Of a stretch of 64,000 nt of DNA, positions 60,936 to 64,000 are shown one piece after another. The first letter of the stretch is position 1. The number at the start of each line of letters is the position of its first letter. The notes under the pieces were generated by a model. The model was not told the DNA's origin, did no database searches, and saw nothing but the letters and a program-made list of their open reading frames with translations. Origin of the DNA: Astrocystis sublimbata (taxonomy: Eukaryota > Ascomycota > Sordariomycetes > Xylariales > Xylariaceae); assembly GCA_022453515.1 (NCBI GenBank), contig JAJNNY010000016.1:434001-498000 (forward strand), written 5' to 3'. The position numbers were made by a program, and so were the translations under genes.

Positions 60936-62554
60936 CTATAGAGCATTTTCGCTACGCTGGGCAAGCAAACGTTCTATCTCTTTAGCTGGATCAGACTTCC
61001 AAGCCAAGATCGCTGAATTCTGTGCAAGAGCCGCTTCCGTCACCTGGGGGACGAATCTCTTAAGCTCATCGAGAACTTCCGCACGATTTTCGTAGCCGAC
61101 ACGAGAGAAAATACCAATCGTGACGGTATAATCGTAACGTGCTTTGTTATAGATGTCTAACAGCTCACTGACCTTGTCAGGTGTCGTGTCGGCCGCAAAA
61201 AGAGTACCCAAGGCAGCGGCGTCCTCAATAGCTTGCGCACCACCTTGTCCCTGGTCTATTCGAAATCAGCGCCGTCTTTAAACAACATGAGACATATATC
61301 AATGGGTGCAACTCACGTGGAAGCATCGGATGTGCAGCATCGCCTAGGAGAGCGAGTTTCCCCTTCACAAAGGTCGGAGGAGGGTCCCGTGTGGTTAGAT
61401 TGAAGAGCTTCAAATCTTCTGCCATCGCACAGAACTCCCGAACTACCTCGGGGAAGTCATCGACACATGCCATAAGATCTTGCACGCTCCCAGCGTTCAG
61501 CCACGACGTCTCCTGGCCTGCTTGAAAATCTTCCTCGGTTGCGGTATGCAGAAGAGCACAGTTCAGGAGGGTACCGGACCGGCAGGGGTAGATAACAAGA
61601 CGCCTTGCCCCTGGTCCTATGCCGGATGTATTGTTCATACCGATCGTGTCGAGGAACTTCTTGACGTTTGAACTTTTGACCGCTTTTTCGTACTGGATTA
61701 CGAAGCGGAATGCCTTCTGATTCGTCCTGATCTTGTTTCTACCGGTACTGAGTATGGCTTGGACACTCCAAGACTGTTGTCGACTTTCAGTAACATGGAC
61801 GACACCAGCAAGAAAGATGGGATTTACTCACATGGAGGCCATCTGCTCCAATAACCAGGTCTCCCTTGACCGTGCGTCCGCCCTTTATACAGACCTCTCC
61901 AGTTTCTGCGTTCTATATAAATCATGCGTTAGCAGCGACGTGGGTATTGTCAAAGCTGTATCAAGGTAAAGACTTACTACCGATTCAACCTTGGAGTCGA
62001 GATGAATCTTGACAGACCGTCCTTGAAACTCCGTTTCTGCCATTGATCTCAATGCATTATGAAGGTCGACGCGATGGACCATCAGCCAAGGATCGGCAAA
62101 CTTGTGTTCTTTCTGGGCCTCTTGGTAACTCTATTGAGTTTTAGTTTTAGTCATGAGACTCAATGACTTTCGCAAGAACAAGAGCGAGTGAGGCTCAGTT
62201 ACTCACAGCCATCTTGATACAGGATTTCAAATCCTGAGTGTAGAGATTCATACAATCACAATCGACTGCTGCCATCGTCTTGAAGTCCGCATCCCAACTT
62301 TTCAGCACACGGCTTGCGTTAGGCGGCATATGAATCGCGGCGCCGACTTCGTTGAGAAACGATGATGCTTCATAAACCTAACGACCATCAGTCCAACATC
62401 CATCGCTTATGTTCATATTGGGTAGGAGATCGGATAACTGTATATCGACTCGGGGGAAGAAAAGGAATAATACCTCGACATCATGCCCAGCACGTTTCAA
62501 GGCAACAGCAGCACCAAGACCACCAATACCAGCGCCAACGATGATGACTTTCAT
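60936..62554 (-). CDS. FAD-dependent monooxygenase, salicylate-hydroxylase-like, 6 exons, 420 aa
   Basis: Group A flavoprotein monooxygenase that hydroxylates an aromatic or polyketide-type substrate using NAD(P)H and O2. Exons: 62554-62474, 62377-62207, 62130-61978, 61912-61832, 61773-61317 and 61255-60936, totalling 1263 nt. The N-terminal Rossmann motif is VGAGIGGLGAA (Gly7, 9 and 12) ending VEVYEAS. The DG motif GADGLH is at about 157-162. The GD motif LLGDAAHPMLPHQGQGGAQA (Gly306-Asp307) crosses the last intron. For exon 5 I chose the acceptor CAACAG at 61774, because it joins GADGLH in phase to SWSVQAILSTG; the CTCAG acceptor further downstream would break the frame. There are no membrane spans. 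It lies convergent with the esterase and in tandem with the SnoaL-like gene. Substrate is unknown. Confidence 0.9.
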
Positions 62555-63721
62555 GTTTAAGATATACTTTCTGCCCACTGCAATAGAGGCCTATTCTCTA
62601 CTCAGCTTGCTTCCATGAAGGTGCTCATGAAGCCCTATTTATCAATTTTTTATTTGACTGCCTAATGACCCATGTCGAGCATACCTTAGATCACCCCATT
62701 GATCAATGATTTCGGACTTCGTAGCAGCTCTAACACCGAGTCGCCAAGAAACGGGCGTCGCACTCACCCCGTTACCGATCGAACGACACTCTTTGAGGGA
62801 GGCTAGGGAACGCATCTGAAGGAGAGCTGTCCATCATGTCTCTCGGCATCTTTCTTGGTGTCCATTCCGTGTAGCATGAAGCCTAGGCCCGAGATGACAC
62901 CCCGGCACCCCGGTAACCCACCTCGCAGCCAGACCGAACCAGGCGTGCCAGGATCCCGTCACTGCTACACTGCTTTGCAGGGACCTTTGGGAGCTTATTA
63001 ATCGTTCAAGCATCGAAGTTGCCTAAATCTGACCCCTCATTGAAGAAAGAAACCACACATCAATGATTTGAGATTTTGGGTGGCCTAAACTCCCGATATT
63101 ACGGTCTCGCAGGAAACATGTTTACCAGTTCGACTGAAATATAAACGTGAAGCGTACCTAGCTAGTTATGCGTATATCGCATTTCGTGCAGGCTTACGCG
63201 CATTGACTTGAAGCTATTGTGGGATGTGTTGTCCGAAGCAGCCGGCTCGGCACTACACGGCGATGTCGGATTTCCCAGCAAATCCGACGCGCTTGTTACT
63301 TCAAACGGAATAGAGAAACAATTTGATAGGAAACTCATTGGGTGATTTGCCCCCTATGTTGCTACTGGCGAGCCCAGGAGATAGGGTTTGAGAGGTAGAT
63401 TGCGAAGCTAGAATGTCTCTAAAATCATCCTCTCACAAAGGTCTCTGTTTAGAGTCCGTATAAAGGACAATGTTAACGTCATGAGATAACCTATGTCTGC
63501 GACGTCTAGAGCAAAACCAGCAACTGGTGACTGCTGCGTTGAATCTGGAGCCGATGATCCGCGGAGCAGCACCCTCGTGAGTTGTGATGGCACATTCGGG
63601 GTACTCACGGTTATGGGGGTATACGGTCGTTCATCATGTCTGCGCTGTCGTTTTGGTCCAGCTGACTTCGATAAACAGCATCGCCATTTCTAATCGCCAT
63701 TTCCAGAATCTGTTACGTCGT
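62555..63721. promoter_or_regulatory. Upstream region of the FAD monooxygenase
   Basis: 1.17 kb between the FAD monooxygenase start and the stop of the SnoaL-like gene, both on the minus strand. It should contain the monooxygenase promoter. Small open frames on both strands at 63408-63693 are not recognisable. Confidence 0.4.
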
Positions 63722-64000
63722 TCACTTCTTTCCCAACTCTCCCCGTCTCGCAAGATACGCCGCGCCCGAATCCGCCCAAACCTCGTATCTCACCAATTTC
63801 CCTATCTCATCGAAGCGGAGGATATACACAAACGTCTCATCCCAGCTTTTTTCCGTCTGTATCCATGTGAATCTAGCTTCTCCTCTTACAGCGACCTTCC
63901 CTCCACCTCCACCTTCACTGTCCCCACCCTCTACATCAACTACAAACTCCCCAAAGCGCATGTCCTCGTACTTCAGGTGCTTTCCCACGGTCTCAAAGTA
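63722..64000 (-). CDS. SnoaL/NTF2-like domain protein, 3' part, truncated by window edge
   Basis: The frame is open from the window edge and ends at a TGA (63724-63722). It covers the last 92 or so residues. Visible segments are YFETVGKHLKYEDMRFGEF, GEARFTWIQTEKSWDETFVY and ILRFDEIGKLVRYEVWADSG, which have the strand pattern and the Trp-Ala-Asp ending typical of SnoaL-like members of the NTF2 fold. A glycine-rich loop (GGDSEGGGGG) sits between two strands. Such proteins act as small cyclases, isomerases or accessory proteins, often beside flavoprotein monooxygenases. The start lies beyond the window, so total length and any N-terminal fusion are unknown. Confidence 0.65.
   Translation of the reverse strand, partial: YFETVGKHLKYEDMRFGEFVVDVEGGDSEGGGGGKVAVRGEARFTWIQTEKSWDETFVYILRFDEIGKLVRYEVWADSGAAYLARRGELGKK

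Overview
The window reads as nuclear DNA of a filamentous ascomycete (Pezizomycotina, most likely a Sordariomycete). Its genes carry short introns (47 to about 170 nt) with GTRNGT-type donors and CTAAC/CTGAC-like branch points. The proteins are fungal versions of Cdc42, Vma22, Tel1, Nup192, a Dip5-type permease, Yta7/Abo1, a Bni4-like protein and Dus1. I rebuilt gene models by joining exons at splice sites. For every complete multi-exon model the exon lengths sum to a multiple of three.

Layout. 0.4-1.5 kb: cdc42 (-). 1.5-5.5 kb: long non-coding stretch. 5.5-6.4 kb: vma22 (+), convergent with the very large tel1 (-, 6.7-15.9 kb). tel1 shares a divergent 1.3-kb promoter region with NUP192 (+, 17.2-22.6 kb). 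25.3-27.5 kb: a Dip5-like amino-acid permease (+), convergent with YTA7/abo1 (-, 28.4-33.3 kb). 36.26-36.69 kb: a compact three-exon gene for a 100-residue protein that I do not recognise; it is easy to miss because each exon is short. 36.7-47.5 kb: about 11 kb with no supportable gene. 47.6-50.2 kb: Bni4-like septum/bud-neck scaffold (+). 52.05-54.08 kb: Dus1 (+), convergent with a multi-span membrane protein (-, 54.7-56.0 kb) whose first coding exon is only the ATG. 57.5-59.1 kb: intronless type-B carboxylesterase (+). 60.9-62.6 kb: six-exon FAD monooxygenase (-). 63.7 kb to the edge: 3' part of a SnoaL/NTF2-like gene (-).

Functionally the left 54 kb is mostly housekeeping: polarity, V-ATPase assembly, telomere/DNA-damage kinase, nuclear pore, nitrogen uptake, chromatin ATPase, tRNA modification. 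The right 9 kb (membrane protein, esterase, flavoprotein monooxygenase, SnoaL-like protein) looks accessory and could be the edge of a catabolic or secondary-metabolite cluster.

The most unusual non-genic signal is a family of ACCT/AGGT tetranucleotide blocks that flip orientation, so they form small palindromes. They recur in nearly all intergenic regions and are almost absent from exons. Other notable structures are three separate loci each with exactly three copies of a different 10-bp unit, a perfect 28-bp palindrome inside the esterase gene, and a 14-bp-armed hairpin element at 44.6 kb. I found no rRNA, no convincing tRNA, no CRISPR array and no intact transposon.
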